DNA of 64,000 bases from Jiella marina (GCF_024359545.1 NZ_JAKQZG010000002.1:434001-498000), one strand, 5' to 3'; positions 1 to 8,912 are shown, counted from the stretch's first letter. Numbers and translations: made by a program. The notes: generated by a model not told the origin, from the letters alone.

Positions 1-41
1 CCCATTCGAATTCCATGCCGCGCCGCTTCCACCGCTCGAAA

Positions 42-63
42 TGTATGACGTTTTGTATGACGT
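42..63. repeat. Direct repeat TGTATGACGT x2
   Basis: Two exact copies of TGTATGACGT begin at 42 and 54, a 12-base period. They lie in the gene-free 216 bases at the left edge, downstream of the leftward DUF2189 gene. A binding site for a neighbour outside the window is possible, but chance is not excluded. The rest of positions 1-216 shows nothing recognisable. Confidence 0.3.
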
Positions 64-216
64 CGCAATGAGAGAGATCCTTTGCAGGCGAGTGGGTCGG
101 GAAAAGCGCCCCGGGGGACTTTGCGCGCCCAAAGCGATCAGAGTGCTTCCGCTCTTCTCTCAGCATCGTCTACCGGTGCGCCACGCTCGTAACCGCATGC
201 CAACAGGTCTCCCCCC

Positions 217-1020
217 TCACACCACCGCCTTGCGATAGATGTGCCACGTCGCATGGCCCAGCACCGGCAGGACGACGAGCAGGCCGAGGAAGGCCGGAAC
301 GGCCGCGAGGATCACCGACAGGGTCACGAACACGCCCCAGCCGAGCATCACCACCGGGCTGGCGAGAACCGTGCGCACGGAGGTGATCATCGCCGTGACG
401 AAATCGACGTCGCGCTCCAGGAGGAGGGGGATCGAGGTAAGCGTCACCGAGAACAGGACGGTGGCGAGCACCGCACCGACCACATGGCCGACGGCGAGGA
501 AGATCCAGCCCTGCTCGGTCGTGAACACGACCTCCGCGAACCGCTCGAAGGTGGAAAACGACATCCGCCCCAGGATGATCGCGACGAGAAGGCGCACTTG
601 GTAGATCCAGATCCAGAAGATGAAGAGGATGACGAAGGCCATCCAGGAGAGCTCGCGCCGGGACTGGGCGCGCACCAGAGAGAGGATCTCGCTCCAGACG
701 AGCGGTTCGCCATTCTCCAGCCGTTTCGAGACGCTGTAGAGCCCGACGGCCGCGAACGGCCCGATCAGCGGAAAGCCGATGATGACCGGATAGATCAGCC
801 AGCCCTGATTGGCCGACGTCAGCGCGGCCACGATCACCAGGCCGCCCAGCGTGTAGAACCCTGCGAAGAACAGGCCGAACAGGGGCGCCCGCCGGAAATC
901 GGCAAGGCCTCGCGAGAAGGCGTCCTGGAGGTCGGCCAGGCCGAGTGCGCGAACCTGCGGCATGCTGGACCGGGGCTCGCTCGTCTGGTGAATGTGCGTC
1001 TCGCCATTATCCGACGACAT
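217..1020 (-). CDS. DUF2189 integral membrane protein
   Basis: A 267-residue protein with a polar N-terminus (about 45 residues) followed by at least five hydrophobic segments, matching my recollection of the DUF2189 family of alphaproteobacterial inner-membrane proteins. The segment ALGLADLQDAFSRGLADFR, just before the first membrane helix, is characteristic of that family. Biochemical function is unknown; a role near respiratory genes has been noted for the family but nothing here proves it. The ATG at 1020 is chosen because a strong GGGAGGAAGG site lies just upstream on the minus strand; an in-frame start 13 codons earlier lacks one. It stands alone, separated by 209 bases from the DMT transporter. 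Confidence 0.75.
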   Translation of the reverse strand: MSSDNGETHIHQTSEPRSSMPQVRALGLADLQDAFSRGLADFRRAPLFGLFFAGFYTLGGLVIVAALTSANQGWLIYPVIIGFPLIGPFAAVGLYSVSKRLENGEPLVWSEILSLVRAQSRRELSWMAFVILFIFWIWIYQVRLLVAIILGRMSFSTFERFAEVVFTTEQGWIFLAVGHVVGAVLATVLFSVTLTSIPLLLERDVDFVTAMITSVRTVLASPVVMLGWGVFVTLSVILAAVPAFLGLLVVLPVLGHATWHIYRKAVV

Positions 1021-1229
1021 TGCTGCCTTCCTCCCATTCGTCGAGGCGGCCCGCGACATGATTGCGCGCGACGGGCGCCGCTTTCACTCCCCTTGTCGAA
1101 TCCATCATGCCTCGAAAAACACCGCCCGCGAAGACTTCCGATATTTCCGCAGGCGGCCGATCGGGGAGATGGCATGGCTGTCCCGGTGTTGCAGAAGGTT
1201 TTCAGCGTCTGCGATCGGTGAGACCGCGG

Positions 1230-2135
1230 CTATCGGAGAGCCGCCGGCTCACGTTTCCGTCCTTGCTCCAGCAGCACGATGGCCGCGCCGCTCCCGCAGA
1301 TCAGGGCAATTCCGGCGAGGGCAGGTCCGTTAGGGGCCGTACCCCAGACGACGATCCCGGCCAAGACTCCCCAAAGCGCGAAACTGTAGAAGAACGGGGC
1401 GACCGAGGCGGGACGGCCGAGCCGATAGGCCAGGAGAAGGCCGACATGGCCCAGGGCGACCAGCATCCCCGCGAGACCGAGGGACGCAACATGCCCGATT
1501 TTCGGCGGCGTCCAGGTCTCGACGCTGAGCGACATGGCGCCTGCTGCCGCGGAGAGTATCACCAGGGTCGAAAGATTCACCACCGACACCGGAATACGGG
1601 CCGGCACGTTGCGTCCGGCCAAATCGCGCACGGCCCCGAGGGTCGCGGCGCCGAAGGCGAGAAGGATTGCCGGGTTGACTCCCGTCGCGCCGGGTTGAGC
1701 CACGAGGAGGGCGCCTGAAAATCCGACCAATGCAAGGCTGGTGCGGGTGGCACCGATCCGCTCGCGCAGAAGGAGCGCCGCTCCGAGGACGACGAGCAGC
1801 GGTGTCGTCTGGATGATCGCGATCATGTCGGCGATCGGCAGGAGAGCAAGGGCGAGCACATAGCACAGCGTGCAGAGCGTTTCTCCCATCGCCCGCAGAA
1901 GCGCGTTGAGATCGAAGACGCCGGAGATCGATCCCCATTCTCCGCGCACGGTCACCAGGACCGCGCAGGTGAGACTGGCGGCGACGCTCCGCAGGAACAG
2001 GACTTCGTAGGGTGGCAGTTCTTCCGTGGCCAGTTTCATGACAGTGTCGGCGATCACGAAGAACCCGGTCGCGCAAAGCATGGCGACGATGCCGCCGAGA
2101 TTGGTGGTTTTGCGCATTTGAAGGGTCGAAACCAT
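1230..2135 (-). CDS. DMT-superfamily (EamA) transporter
   Basis: A 301-residue membrane protein with about ten hydrophobic helices arranged as two EamA-type repeats, the normal size for drug/metabolite exporters. It opens with a short cytoplasmic tail followed by the helix GGIVAMLCATGFFVIADTV, and ends in a basic tail. Family members export amino acids, nucleosides or drugs, or take up metabolites; substrate cannot be read from sequence. The frame stays open upstream to a TTG at 2264, but that start would add a polar 43-residue leader, so the ATG at 2135 was preferred; ATG 2117 is an alternative. No partner genes are apparent. Confidence 0.7.
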   Translation of the reverse strand: MVSTLQMRKTTNLGGIVAMLCATGFFVIADTVMKLATEELPPYEVLFLRSVAASLTCAVLVTVRGEWGSISGVFDLNALLRAMGETLCTLCYVLALALLPIADMIAIIQTTPLLVVLGAALLLRERIGATRTSLALVGFSGALLVAQPGATGVNPAILLAFGAATLGAVRDLAGRNVPARIPVSVVNLSTLVILSAAAGAMSLSVETWTPPKIGHVASLGLAGMLVALGHVGLLLAYRLGRPASVAPFFYSFALWGVLAGIVVWGTAPNGPALAGIALICGSGAAIVLLEQGRKREPAALR

Positions 2136-2428
2136 ATTGTGCAGACGCTGACCGGTTCGAGGATGATCCGCCGTGGGTGCTGCGAAACCGGTTTGGAAAT
2201 CGATGACAATCTTCTGGTCCCCGTCCGACCCGACTGGAAGACTCTCTCGATTCACATTATTCAATATTGTTGAAACTGGTATCCTTCACCCGAAAGCAAG
2301 ACAACCGCCGTCCCGACGGACAGATTTGCGGAGCCTCCGCCTCGAAGCAGCCTGGCCTCTCTGTCTGAAGCCGCGAGAGTCTGTCCGGATTTGTGCTCGG
2401 CGGCGAAACCCCTGGCAGCCTCACGCCC

Positions 2429-3220
2429 ATGACCGACTGGAACGCCGATCTCTATCTGAAATTCGCCGCGGAGCGGACGCGGCCGGCGGCCGAGCTTCTG
2501 GCGCGGGTGCCGCTTGAGACCGTCGAACGGGCGCTCGATCTCGGCTGCGGGCCGGGCAATTCGACCGAGCTGATCGTCAGACGGTTCCCCGGCGCTTCGG
2601 TCGAAGGCATCGACACCTCGCCGGCCATGCTGGGAAAGGCGCGGGCACGGTTGCCTCAGGTGCGCTTCACCCAGTCCGATGTTGCGGGTTTCCGGGCCGA
2701 GCCGCCCGCAAGCCTCATCTTCGCCAACGCCGTGCTGCAATGGGTGCCGGACCATGAGGCCCTGTTTCCGCAATTGATGGAAGGCCTCGTGCCCGGCGGT
2801 GTTCTGGCCGTGCAGATGCCGGACAATCTCGACGAACCCTCGCACCGCCTGATGCGGGAGGAGGCGGCCCAGCCGGATTTCGCCGAAAGGATCGGCGATG
2901 TCCGCGGGACGCGTGCCGAAATCCTCAGTGTCCAGGATTACTATGATATCCTTGCGCCCCACGGCGCTGCGATCGACATCTGGCGCACGACCTACGTCCA
3001 TGTGATGGATGATGCGTCCGCAATCGTCGATTGGCTCAGCGCCAGCGGTCTGAAGCCGTTCCTCGACCCGCTGGACGTCGACGAGCGGGCCGCCTTCCTC
3101 GAGGCCTATACGGACAGGGTGACCGAGGCCTATCCCCGCCGGATCGACGGCAAGGTCGTGCTGCCCTTTCCCCGCCTCTTCATCGTGGCGACCAAGGGCG
3201 CCGCCGGGGGATCGTCCTAG
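2429..3220 (+). CDS. tam: Trans-aconitate 2-methyltransferase
   Basis: A soluble class I SAM-dependent methyltransferase of 263 residues (E. coli Tam is about 252). The N-terminal signature MTDWNADLYLKFAAERTRPA is that of Tam. The SAM-binding motif LDLGCGPGNS spans residues 36-45, and the acidic end of strand 2 is in GIDTSPAML. Tam monomethylates trans-aconitate, an inhibitor formed spontaneously from the TCA intermediate cis-aconitate, and so protects aconitase. The ATG at 2429 begins the conserved family N-terminus; an in-frame alternative start 12 codons upstream adds unrelated residues. Convergent with the MFS gene to the right. Confidence 0.85.
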   Translation: MTDWNADLYLKFAAERTRPAAELLARVPLETVERALDLGCGPGNSTELIVRRFPGASVEGIDTSPAMLGKARARLPQVRFTQSDVAGFRAEPPASLIFANAVLQWVPDHEALFPQLMEGLVPGGVLAVQMPDNLDEPSHRLMREEAAQPDFAERIGDVRGTRAEILSVQDYYDILAPHGAAIDIWRTTYVHVMDDASAIVDWLSASGLKPFLDPLDVDERAAFLEAYTDRVTEAYPRRIDGKVVLPFPRLFIVATKGAAGGSS

Positions 3221-3233
3221 TCGATTGAATCTG

Positions 3234-3274
3234 ACATTCGACACCCTCCTGGTTTCGAGCGGCGCATCGAATGT
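3234..3274. repeat. Short inverted repeat between convergent genes
   Basis: ACATTCGA (3234-3241) is matched by TCGAATGT (3267-3274) across a 25-base loop, directly after the tam stop codon. It could form the upper part of a transcription terminator, but no U-run follows. Confidence 0.35.
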
Positions 3275-3323
3275 GAAATTCGAAAAATCCACTGGCCTCA
3301 ATAATCTACCTGGTGGTGTCTTT

Positions 3324-3375
3324 ACCGAGACATTTGGTTCGGCGCCTGACACAAACGGGGACCAGATGTCTCGGT
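3324..3375. repeat. Long stem-loop between tam and the MFS gene
   Basis: Positions 3324-3338 and 3361-3375 form a 15-base inverted repeat with 14 matches (ACCGAGACATTTGGT against ACCAGATGTCTCGGT), with a 22-base loop. It lies between convergent genes (tam stop 3220, MFS stop 3383), so a bidirectional terminator or a small palindromic repeat element are the simplest explanations. No T-tract is seen on either strand. Confidence 0.5.
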
Positions 3376-3382
3376 CACACCC

Positions 3383-4678
3383 CTAGGCTTCGGCGACCCG
3401 CTCTTTTTCGGCGTCGCCCTCTCCCTCGGATTCTCGCTCGGCTTCGGCCTGTTCCACCGCCCAGGTTCCGGCCGCTTCCACCGCGACGGGTGAGGCCGTC
3501 GGCACAACGACGACATAGGATTCGGTCTGGCTCACCGGAACGGCCGAGCGCTGGGTCATCCGATAGAGCGCGTAGAGCGCGATGGCGGCAAAGGTGGCGC
3601 TCAGCACCAGCCAGAAGGCGAAGGGGCTGACCCCCTGCATCGCCCAGCCCGTGACCAGCGGGCCGACGATGGCGCCGATGCCGAAGGTGAAGACGAGACC
3701 GCCGGAAGCGGCCGGCATGTCCTCCGACGACAGAAAATCGTTCGTATAGGCCAGAAACAGCGCATAGAGCGGCGTCGTCATGCCGCCGGCGAAGAAGGCG
3801 GCCGCCATCAGTGGCCACAGGCCGTCGCCGGCCATCCACCCCAAAAGGCAGGACGCTGCGCCGATGGCGGAGGTGCCGAAGATCAGCCAGCGCCGGTCCA
3901 TCCGATCCGAAAGCCAGCCGACCGGATATTGAAAGACCAGCGCACCGGCAAACAGCATGGCGATGAAGAGCGCGATCTGGCTCGCTGTCAGGTCGATCTT
4001 CGTGCCGAAGACCGCGCCCATGCCCGATTGCGTCGCATAGACGCTGCCAAGAAGGAAGATTCCGACCGTGCCGAGCGGCGAACCGGAGAAGAGGTCGCGC
4101 AGCGGCATCGGCCGTGCGACGTCAGTGGTGGGCGTGCGCGATGCGGTCAGGAGGATCGGGGCGAAGGAGATCGACACCAGAATGGAAGCGCCTATGAACA
4201 GCACCGAGGTTGCGGCGTCGCCAAGGGTCAGGAGCCATTGGGCGCCGATGATGCCGAGGGTCTGGGCGATCATGTAGGCCGACAGCACTTTTCCCCGGGT
4301 TTCATTGGTGGCGGCGTCGTTCAGCCAGCTCTCGGCGGTGACGTAGATGCCCGACATGCAGAAACCCACGAGCAGGCGCAGAATTGTCCATGCCCAGGGC
4401 TCGGTCACGAGCGGAAAGGTGATGAGCCCCGCCGACATGAAGCTGCCGAGCGCGGCAAAAACGCGGACATGACCGACATTGCGGATCAGCTTCGGCGTGT
4501 AACGGGCGCCCGAGAGGAAGCCCATGAAATAGCCCGAGGTGACGATGGCGAGTTCCGTCGCCGAAAACCCCTCGATCCCGCCGCGGAGACCGATCAGGGT
4601 GAAATGCATGCCGTTGCCGAGCATGATCAGCACGACGCCGATCAGAAGGGCCCAGATTCCGGACAAGACCTGAAACAT
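3383..4678 (-). CDS. MFS transporter (YcaD-like)
   Basis: A 431-residue major facilitator with twelve hydrophobic segments. The N-terminal half has the pattern of YcaD-type carriers: GNGMHFTLIGLRGGIEGFS in the first loop, GYFMGFLSGARYTPKLI in helix 2 and the loop after it, and the motif TAESWLNDAATNETRGKVLS between helices 4 and 5. Substrate is unknown. The C-terminus is unusual: about the last 20 residues are almost only Glu, Arg, Lys, Gly and Ala, a strongly charged cytoplasmic tail beyond the transporter core. It is divergent from a second MFS gene at 4824, with 145 bases between them, which must hold both promoters. Confidence 0.8.
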   Translation of the reverse strand: MFQVLSGIWALLIGVVLIMLGNGMHFTLIGLRGGIEGFSATELAIVTSGYFMGFLSGARYTPKLIRNVGHVRVFAALGSFMSAGLITFPLVTEPWAWTILRLLVGFCMSGIYVTAESWLNDAATNETRGKVLSAYMIAQTLGIIGAQWLLTLGDAATSVLFIGASILVSISFAPILLTASRTPTTDVARPMPLRDLFSGSPLGTVGIFLLGSVYATQSGMGAVFGTKIDLTASQIALFIAMLFAGALVFQYPVGWLSDRMDRRWLIFGTSAIGAASCLLGWMAGDGLWPLMAAAFFAGGMTTPLYALFLAYTNDFLSSEDMPAASGGLVFTFGIGAIVGPLVTGWAMQGVSPFAFWLVLSATFAAIALYALYRMTQRSAVPVSQTESYVVVVPTASPVAVEAAGTWAVEQAEAERESEGEGDAEKERVAEA

Positions 4679-4823
4679 CGAATGGCCCTTGGTGCTGACG
4701 GCGTCCTGAAAAGGAGCCTATCACAGATCAGGTGGACGGCTAGGAAAGACGATCCGCGACGATACGAAACATAAGCCGTGTCCACGCCATTCCCGCCACT
4801 GGTCCCAAGGTAGCGGTGCGCTC

Positions 4824-5990
4824 ATGATCGTTGAAAGGCGAATAGCAATCGTCGGCTTCATTGCCACGGCCGTCGCCTTCGGTCCGGGGCGGATGGCCTA
4901 TGGTATGTTTCTGCCGCAGCTGCGGGAGACGTTCGAGTTCGGAACCGGTACGGGCGGCCTTGTTGCGGGCCTGGGTTTCGCGGCCTTCTTCCTCGCTCTT
5001 CTTGTCACCGGCTGGCTGGCCCCGCGCCTCGGGCCGCGTTTGCCGGTGATCGTCGGCGGCATGTCAGCGTTGGCGGGCTTCGTGCTGACGGCCCTGGCAC
5101 CGGGTCTCCTTTTGATGAGCGTGGGGATCGCCCTGGCCTCGGCCAGCGCCGGTTTTGCCTGGACGCCGTTCAACGACATGGCCCAGAAGGTCGTGGCGGA
5201 GCATCATCAAAAGCGCGTGCTGTCGATCGTCAGCACCGGCACCACCTTCGGCATCATCGCCGCCGGCCTTCTGGCTTTGGGCGTGGCGCTCCTTGGCCAA
5301 CCCTGGCAGATCGCCTGGTGGGTCTTTGCGGCGATCTCGCTCAGCGTCCTCGTCGCGCCGATGTTTCTTCTGTCGAAGCAGGAGGTCTTCGAAGGGCCGT
5401 ACCAGCTTGATCTCGGGCGGGTGTTCAGGGAGCTACGCTATCACAAGGCGATCCCCCTCTATGGCTTTGCCTTTTCCTTCGGCGCGACGAACGGCACTTA
5501 CCTGTCCTACTGGATCGAGCACATCTCCCAATCCGGGGGGCTTGTGGGTATTCCCGCCGAGCTGATCGGTCCCGTCCTGTTCGTCGCGTTCGGCCTTGCC
5601 GGATGTCTTGGTCTCCTGACCGGCGACATCGAGGAGAAGATCGGTCTTCGGCCCCTGCTTCTGATCGTCTTCACCAGTTCGGCCGTCTCGCTGCTGCTTC
5701 TGGCCTTCCTTCCCGCCAACTGGTTCGGGGCGGTGGCCTCTGCCGCCCTGCAGGGAATTTGCCTGATGGCGCTCAGCGCGATCTATTCCTTCTGGAGCGA
5801 ACGCCTCTACCCGGATATTCCGTCACTGAGCTTTACTGCCGTCCTCGTCGTCTATGCGACCGGCAATGTAATCGCGCCGCCGCTGGCCGGGCTGATGAGC
5901 AACGGATTGGGGCTGGGGATCACGCTGGCGATCTACGGTGGCGTGTCGCTGGCGTCCCTGCCACTGGTTCGCTGGGTCGAGGAGGTGTGA
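4824..5990 (+). CDS. MFS transporter
   Basis: A 388-residue major facilitator with twelve predicted helices. The first helix and loop (FIATAVAFGPGRMAYGMFLPQ) and the segment SAGFAWTPFNDMAQKVV resemble the YbfB/arabinose-efflux-like branch of MFS permeases. The protein is close to the minimum MFS length, without long tails. Substrate unknown. The start at ATG 4824 gives a short cytoplasmic leader (MIVERRIAIVG) directly before helix 1. Downstream, 112 bases separate it from ccmC, including an inverted repeat TTCGTC/GACGAA at 6041-6059, so the ccm genes probably have their own promoter. Confidence 0.75.
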   Translation: MIVERRIAIVGFIATAVAFGPGRMAYGMFLPQLRETFEFGTGTGGLVAGLGFAAFFLALLVTGWLAPRLGPRLPVIVGGMSALAGFVLTALAPGLLLMSVGIALASASAGFAWTPFNDMAQKVVAEHHQKRVLSIVSTGTTFGIIAAGLLALGVALLGQPWQIAWWVFAAISLSVLVAPMFLLSKQEVFEGPYQLDLGRVFRELRYHKAIPLYGFAFSFGATNGTYLSYWIEHISQSGGLVGIPAELIGPVLFVAFGLAGCLGLLTGDIEEKIGLRPLLLIVFTSSAVSLLLLAFLPANWFGAVASAALQGICLMALSAIYSFWSERLYPDIPSLSFTAVLVVYATGNVIAPPLAGLMSNGLGLGITLAIYGGVSLASLPLVRWVEEV

Positions 5991-6102
5991 GGCGGATCAC
6001 GACATGGTACGGGTAGGGCAAAGCGTCTCTGTGGTCTCCATTCGTCGAAAAATGACGAAACCGCCATTTGCCCGCCCCTTTGAGAATGTCTAAATTCCGG
6101 CC

Positions 6103-6864
6103 ATGACCGAATACGCCGCCAGCGCCAAACCCTCGCGCTTTACCATTCTCGCCAACCCGACACGCTTTCTGGAGCTGTCGGGCAAGCTCCAGCCGTGGCT
6201 CTACGGCTTCGCGCTCGCGGCGATCGCCGTCGGGATCGGTCTCGGCTTCACCGCACCGCCTGACTATCAGCAGGGCGCCACCGTCCAGATCATGTTCATC
6301 CACGTGCCCTTTGCCTGGCTCTGCATGATGATCTGGACCCTGATGAGCCTTTCGGCGCTTGGCACGCTCGTCTGGCGACACCCGCTCGCCGACGTCTCGG
6401 TCAAGGCCGCGGCACCGATCGGGGCCGTCTTCACGGCATTGGCGCTGATTACCGGCTCGATCTGGGGCCGGCCGATGTGGGGCACCTGGTGGGTCTGGGA
6501 CGCGCGACTGACATCCGTCTTCGTGCTCTTCCTCATGTATCTCGGCCTGATCGCGCTCACCCGGGCGCTCGAAGAGCCGGGCAAGAGCGCCAAGGCTGCG
6601 GCGATCCTGGTCCTCGTCGGCTTCGTCAACATTCCGATCATCAAGTTCTCGGTCGACTGGTGGAACACGCTGCACCAGCCGGCGAGCGTGATCCGCGCCG
6701 ACGGCCCGTCGATGCCGACGGAATATCTGGTGCCGCTGCTGCTTGCGGCGCTCGGCTTTTCGCTTCTGTTCTTCGCGCTGCACCTGACCGCAATGCGCAC
6801 GGAAATTCTGCGGCGGCGCGTGGCGGCTCTTTCGAAACTCGCCGCCCGACGCGCCGAAGCTTGA
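6103..6864 (+). CDS. ccmC: Heme exporter/chaperone subunit CcmC
   Basis: CcmC is an inner-membrane protein of system I cytochrome c maturation that holds heme at the periplasmic face and, with CcmD and the CcmAB ATPase, loads it onto CcmE. The 253-residue protein has six hydrophobic segments, the tryptophan-rich heme-handling motif TWWVWDARLTS (residues 128-138) and the two candidate heme-ligand histidines H67 (in IHVPF) and H190 (in NTLHQP). Length and motifs are standard. It is followed 14 bases later by ccmD and then ccmG, the usual order, but ccmA and ccmB are not upstream; an MFS gene occupies that place. Confidence 0.95.
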   Translation: MTEYAASAKPSRFTILANPTRFLELSGKLQPWLYGFALAAIAVGIGLGFTAPPDYQQGATVQIMFIHVPFAWLCMMIWTLMSLSALGTLVWRHPLADVSVKAAAPIGAVFTALALITGSIWGRPMWGTWWVWDARLTSVFVLFLMYLGLIALTRALEEPGKSAKAAAILVLVGFVNIPIIKFSVDWWNTLHQPASVIRADGPSMPTEYLVPLLLAALGFSLLFFALHLTAMRTEILRRRVAALSKLAARRAEA

Positions 6865-6878
6865 CGGGATAAGGTCTC

Positions 6879-7079
6879 ATGCAGGGTGAGTATTTCGGCT
6901 TCATCGCCTCGGCCTATGTGATTTCGGCTCTCGCCATCGCCGGCCTCTTCGTTTGGGTGATCCTCGACGCGAAGGCCCAGCGCGGAGCGCTTGCGGCGCT
7001 CGAAGCGCGCGGCATCCGCCGCCGCTCGGCGCAGAAGGGCTCTCAGAGCCAGAATGCCAATGCGGGAGAGGCGCGGTGA
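6879..7079 (+). CDS. ccmD: Heme exporter protein CcmD
   Basis: A 66-residue protein with one N-terminal transmembrane helix (about residues 5-28) and a basic cytoplasmic tail, the exact layout of CcmD. CcmD is needed for release of holo-CcmE from the CcmABC complex. It begins 14 bases after ccmC and its TGA stop overlaps the GTG start of ccmG (GTGA), indicating translational coupling. Confidence 0.88.
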   Translation: MQGEYFGFIASAYVISALAIAGLFVWVILDAKAQRGALAALEARGIRRRSAQKGSQSQNANAGEAR

Positions 7080-7744
7080 GCGAGACCCATTCCGACGACA
7101 CACTTCTTCAAACCGCCGAGAGCGATCAGCCGCAGCCGGGGCGTCCTCGGTCGCGGCGGAAGCTCGTCGTTCTCCTGCCGCTCCTTCTGTTCTTCGGCCT
7201 TGCCGGGGTCTTTCTCTACCAGCTTCTGTCCGGCCACGACCCGAAGGAGATTCCCTCCGTCCTGATCGGCAAGACGGCCCCGTCGACCGAATTGCCGGCG
7301 CTGGCGGGTGTCACGGGTCCCAATGGCCAACCCATGCCGGGGCTCGACCTGACCGGACCGGGCGACGGGCGGCCCGTGCTCGTCAACGTCTTTGCCTCCT
7401 GGTGCGCCCCCTGCCGCCAGGAGCATCCGATCCTCATGGAGCTGGCCCGCGACGACCGTTTCCGTCTGGTCGCGATCAACTACAAGGACAAGCCGGCCAA
7501 CGCGCGGGAGTTTCTGTCCTCCCTCGGCAATCCCTACGAGGCGATCGGCGTCGACGAAAAGGGGGCGGCGACCATCGATTGGGGCGTCTACGGCGTGCCG
7601 GAAAGCTTCCTCGTCGCGCCCGATGGCGAGATCTTGTTCAAGCAGACCGGTCCGTTCACGCCCGAATCCGTTCGTGACGGGCTGATGCCGGCCGTCGATG
7701 CCGCGCTGAAACGCGAGCCGAAGCCCCGCGCTCCGACGAGTTGA
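7076..7744 (+). CDS. ccmG: Thiol:disulfide interchange protein CcmG/DsbE
   Basis: A membrane-anchored periplasmic thioredoxin that keeps apocytochrome c cysteines reduced for heme ligation. The 222-residue protein has a basic N-terminus, one anchor helix (about residues 30-50) and a thioredoxin fold with the redox motif WCAPC (C110, C113). The later segment YGVPESFLVAPDG contains the cis-proline expected opposite the active site. The GTG start at 7076 overlaps the ccmD stop by four bases; the frame is open further upstream but only in the shadow of ccmD. Standard length for CcmG with a slightly extended N-terminus. Confidence 0.92.
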   Translation: MSETHSDDTLLQTAESDQPQPGRPRSRRKLVVLLPLLLFFGLAGVFLYQLLSGHDPKEIPSVLIGKTAPSTELPALAGVTGPNGQPMPGLDLTGPGDGRPVLVNVFASWCAPCRQEHPILMELARDDRFRLVAINYKDKPANAREFLSSLGNPYEAIGVDEKGAATIDWGVYGVPESFLVAPDGEILFKQTGPFTPESVRDGLMPAVDAALKREPKPRAPTS

Positions 7745-7796
7745 TGGTATCGAGGTTGCGGGCGACTATACAACGGTCCAAGGCGGGAACACAGCA

Positions 7797-8051
7797 ATGA
7801 GTTCGGTCAAGACGTTCCAGCTCGGTCAGCATTTCGAAACCTTCGTGGAAGCGCAGGTCGAGGAAGGCCGCTTTGCCAGCGCCGACGAGGTGGTGCGCGC
7901 GGGGCTTTCGCTCCTTGAGCGCGAGAGCGCCGAGGAGGAGGCGAGAATTCGTGCCGCCATCGAAGAGGGATTTGCCAGCGGCGAGCCCACGTCTTTCGAC
8001 TTCGAGGCGTTTCGGGGTCGGATGCATGAGAGGCTTGGCATCAAAGAGTGA
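7797..8051 (+). CDS. ParD-like antitoxin
   Basis: An 84-residue protein of the CC2985/ParD ribbon-helix-helix antitoxin family: QHFETFVEAQVEEGRFASADEVVRAGL is the DNA-binding RHH core (residues 10-40), and the charged C-terminal half is the toxin-wrapping region. It precedes and overlaps parE by one base (TGATG), the standard type II toxin-antitoxin order. Such antitoxins normally repress their own promoter; the 52 bases upstream (7745-7796) would contain it. Confidence 0.88.
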   Translation: MSSVKTFQLGQHFETFVEAQVEEGRFASADEVVRAGLSLLERESAEEEARIRAAIEEGFASGEPTSFDFEAFRGRMHERLGIKE

Positions 8052-8344
8052 TGAGCCGCGTTCGGTTCACACCGGCTGCCGAGCGCGACCTTGCCGCCGT
8101 CTACGTTCATTCGTTCTTGCGGTTCGGCCTCGCCCAGGCCGACCGCTACACCGCCTCGATCGATGAGCGGTGTCGTGCCGTCGCCAGCGGAAAAATGCCT
8201 AGCCGCGATGCCTCGAAATACCGGAAGGGACTGCGAAGTCACCGCACCGGAAGCCATATCGTCTTTCATATGGATGACGGCGCCGGTGGGTTGGACGTCA
8301 TCCGCATTCTCCATTCCCGCATGAACATTTCAGACCATCTATAG
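8051..8344 (+). CDS. ParE/RelE-superfamily toxin
   Basis: A 97-residue protein with the ParE layout: RVRFTPAAERDLAAVYVHS at the N-terminus (strand 1 and helix 1) and a C-terminal core ending in GGLDVIRILHSRMNISDHL. ParE toxins inhibit DNA gyrase; RelE relatives cut mRNA, and the sequence resembles ParE more. The ATG at 8051 overlaps the antitoxin stop; a GTG directly before it is an alternative. All expected family segments are present, so the pair appears intact. Confidence 0.87.
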   Translation: MSRVRFTPAAERDLAAVYVHSFLRFGLAQADRYTASIDERCRAVASGKMPSRDASKYRKGLRSHRTGSHIVFHMDDGAGGLDVIRILHSRMNISDHL

Positions 8345-8348
8345 GCCC

Positions 8349-8912
8349 ATGGCCGAACCGTCCTTCTCCCTCCGTACGCCCGACGATGACAATCAGCCGC
8401 GCAGGATCTGCGACAATTGCGGCTTCGTCGCCTATGAGAATCCGAAGATCGTCGTCGGCTCCGTTGTCCGGCATGAGGGAGCGATCCTGTTGTGTCGGCG
8501 AGCGATCGAGCCGCGCCGCGGCTTCTGGACGATCCCGGCGGGCTATCTCGAGCTCAACGAAACGCCGGAGGAGGGGGCACGGCGCGAGGCCCGGGAGGAG
8601 GCGGAAGCCGAGCTCGCGATTTCGCGGCTGCTGGCGGTCTATTCGGTGCCGCGCATCAGCCAGGTGCAGCTGATCTATCGGGCGGGCCTGAAACAGCCCG
8701 GCTTTGCCGCGGGGCCTGAGAGCCTGGAGGTCAAGCTGTTCCGCTTCGAGGAGATTCCCTGGGATGAACTGGCCTTTCCCTCGGTCCATTGGGCGCTCGG
8801 TCATGATGCCGAGGCGGAGGCGGGCGCCCCGACGGTCCCTTTCGCCAACCCTGCTGGGGAGACTGGCAGCCACATGCCCGATGGCAGACGGGTTGCGTCC
8901 GGCGACGCATGA
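8349..8912 (+). CDS. NUDIX hydrolase with N-terminal zinc-ribbon-like segment
   Basis: A 187-residue hydrolase of nucleoside-diphosphate-linked substrates (ADP-ribose-like compounds are usual in this subgroup). Residues 18-40 contain RRICDNCGFVAYENPKIVVG, the short CxxC segment typical of NUDIX proteins with a zinc-ribbon-type N-terminus; only one CxxC is seen. The Nudix box runs from GYLELNETPEEG to REAREEAEAEL; it keeps the metal-binding REAREE core, while the usual Gly near the end of the box is Glu, as is common in this subgroup. It starts 4 bases after parE but its role is unlikely to be connected with the toxin. Confidence 0.85.
   Translation: MAEPSFSLRTPDDDNQPRRICDNCGFVAYENPKIVVGSVVRHEGAILLCRRAIEPRRGFWTIPAGYLELNETPEEGARREAREEAEAELAISRLLAVYSVPRISQVQLIYRAGLKQPGFAAGPESLEVKLFRFEEIPWDELAFPSVHWALGHDAEAEAGAPTVPFANPAGETGSHMPDGRRVASGDA

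Noticed and set aside
241-1221. Long open frame on the plus strand opposite the DUF2189 gene
   Set aside because: Its protein is an Arg/Glu/Asp/His-rich shadow of a membrane protein gene, without a ribosome-binding site or family resemblance.
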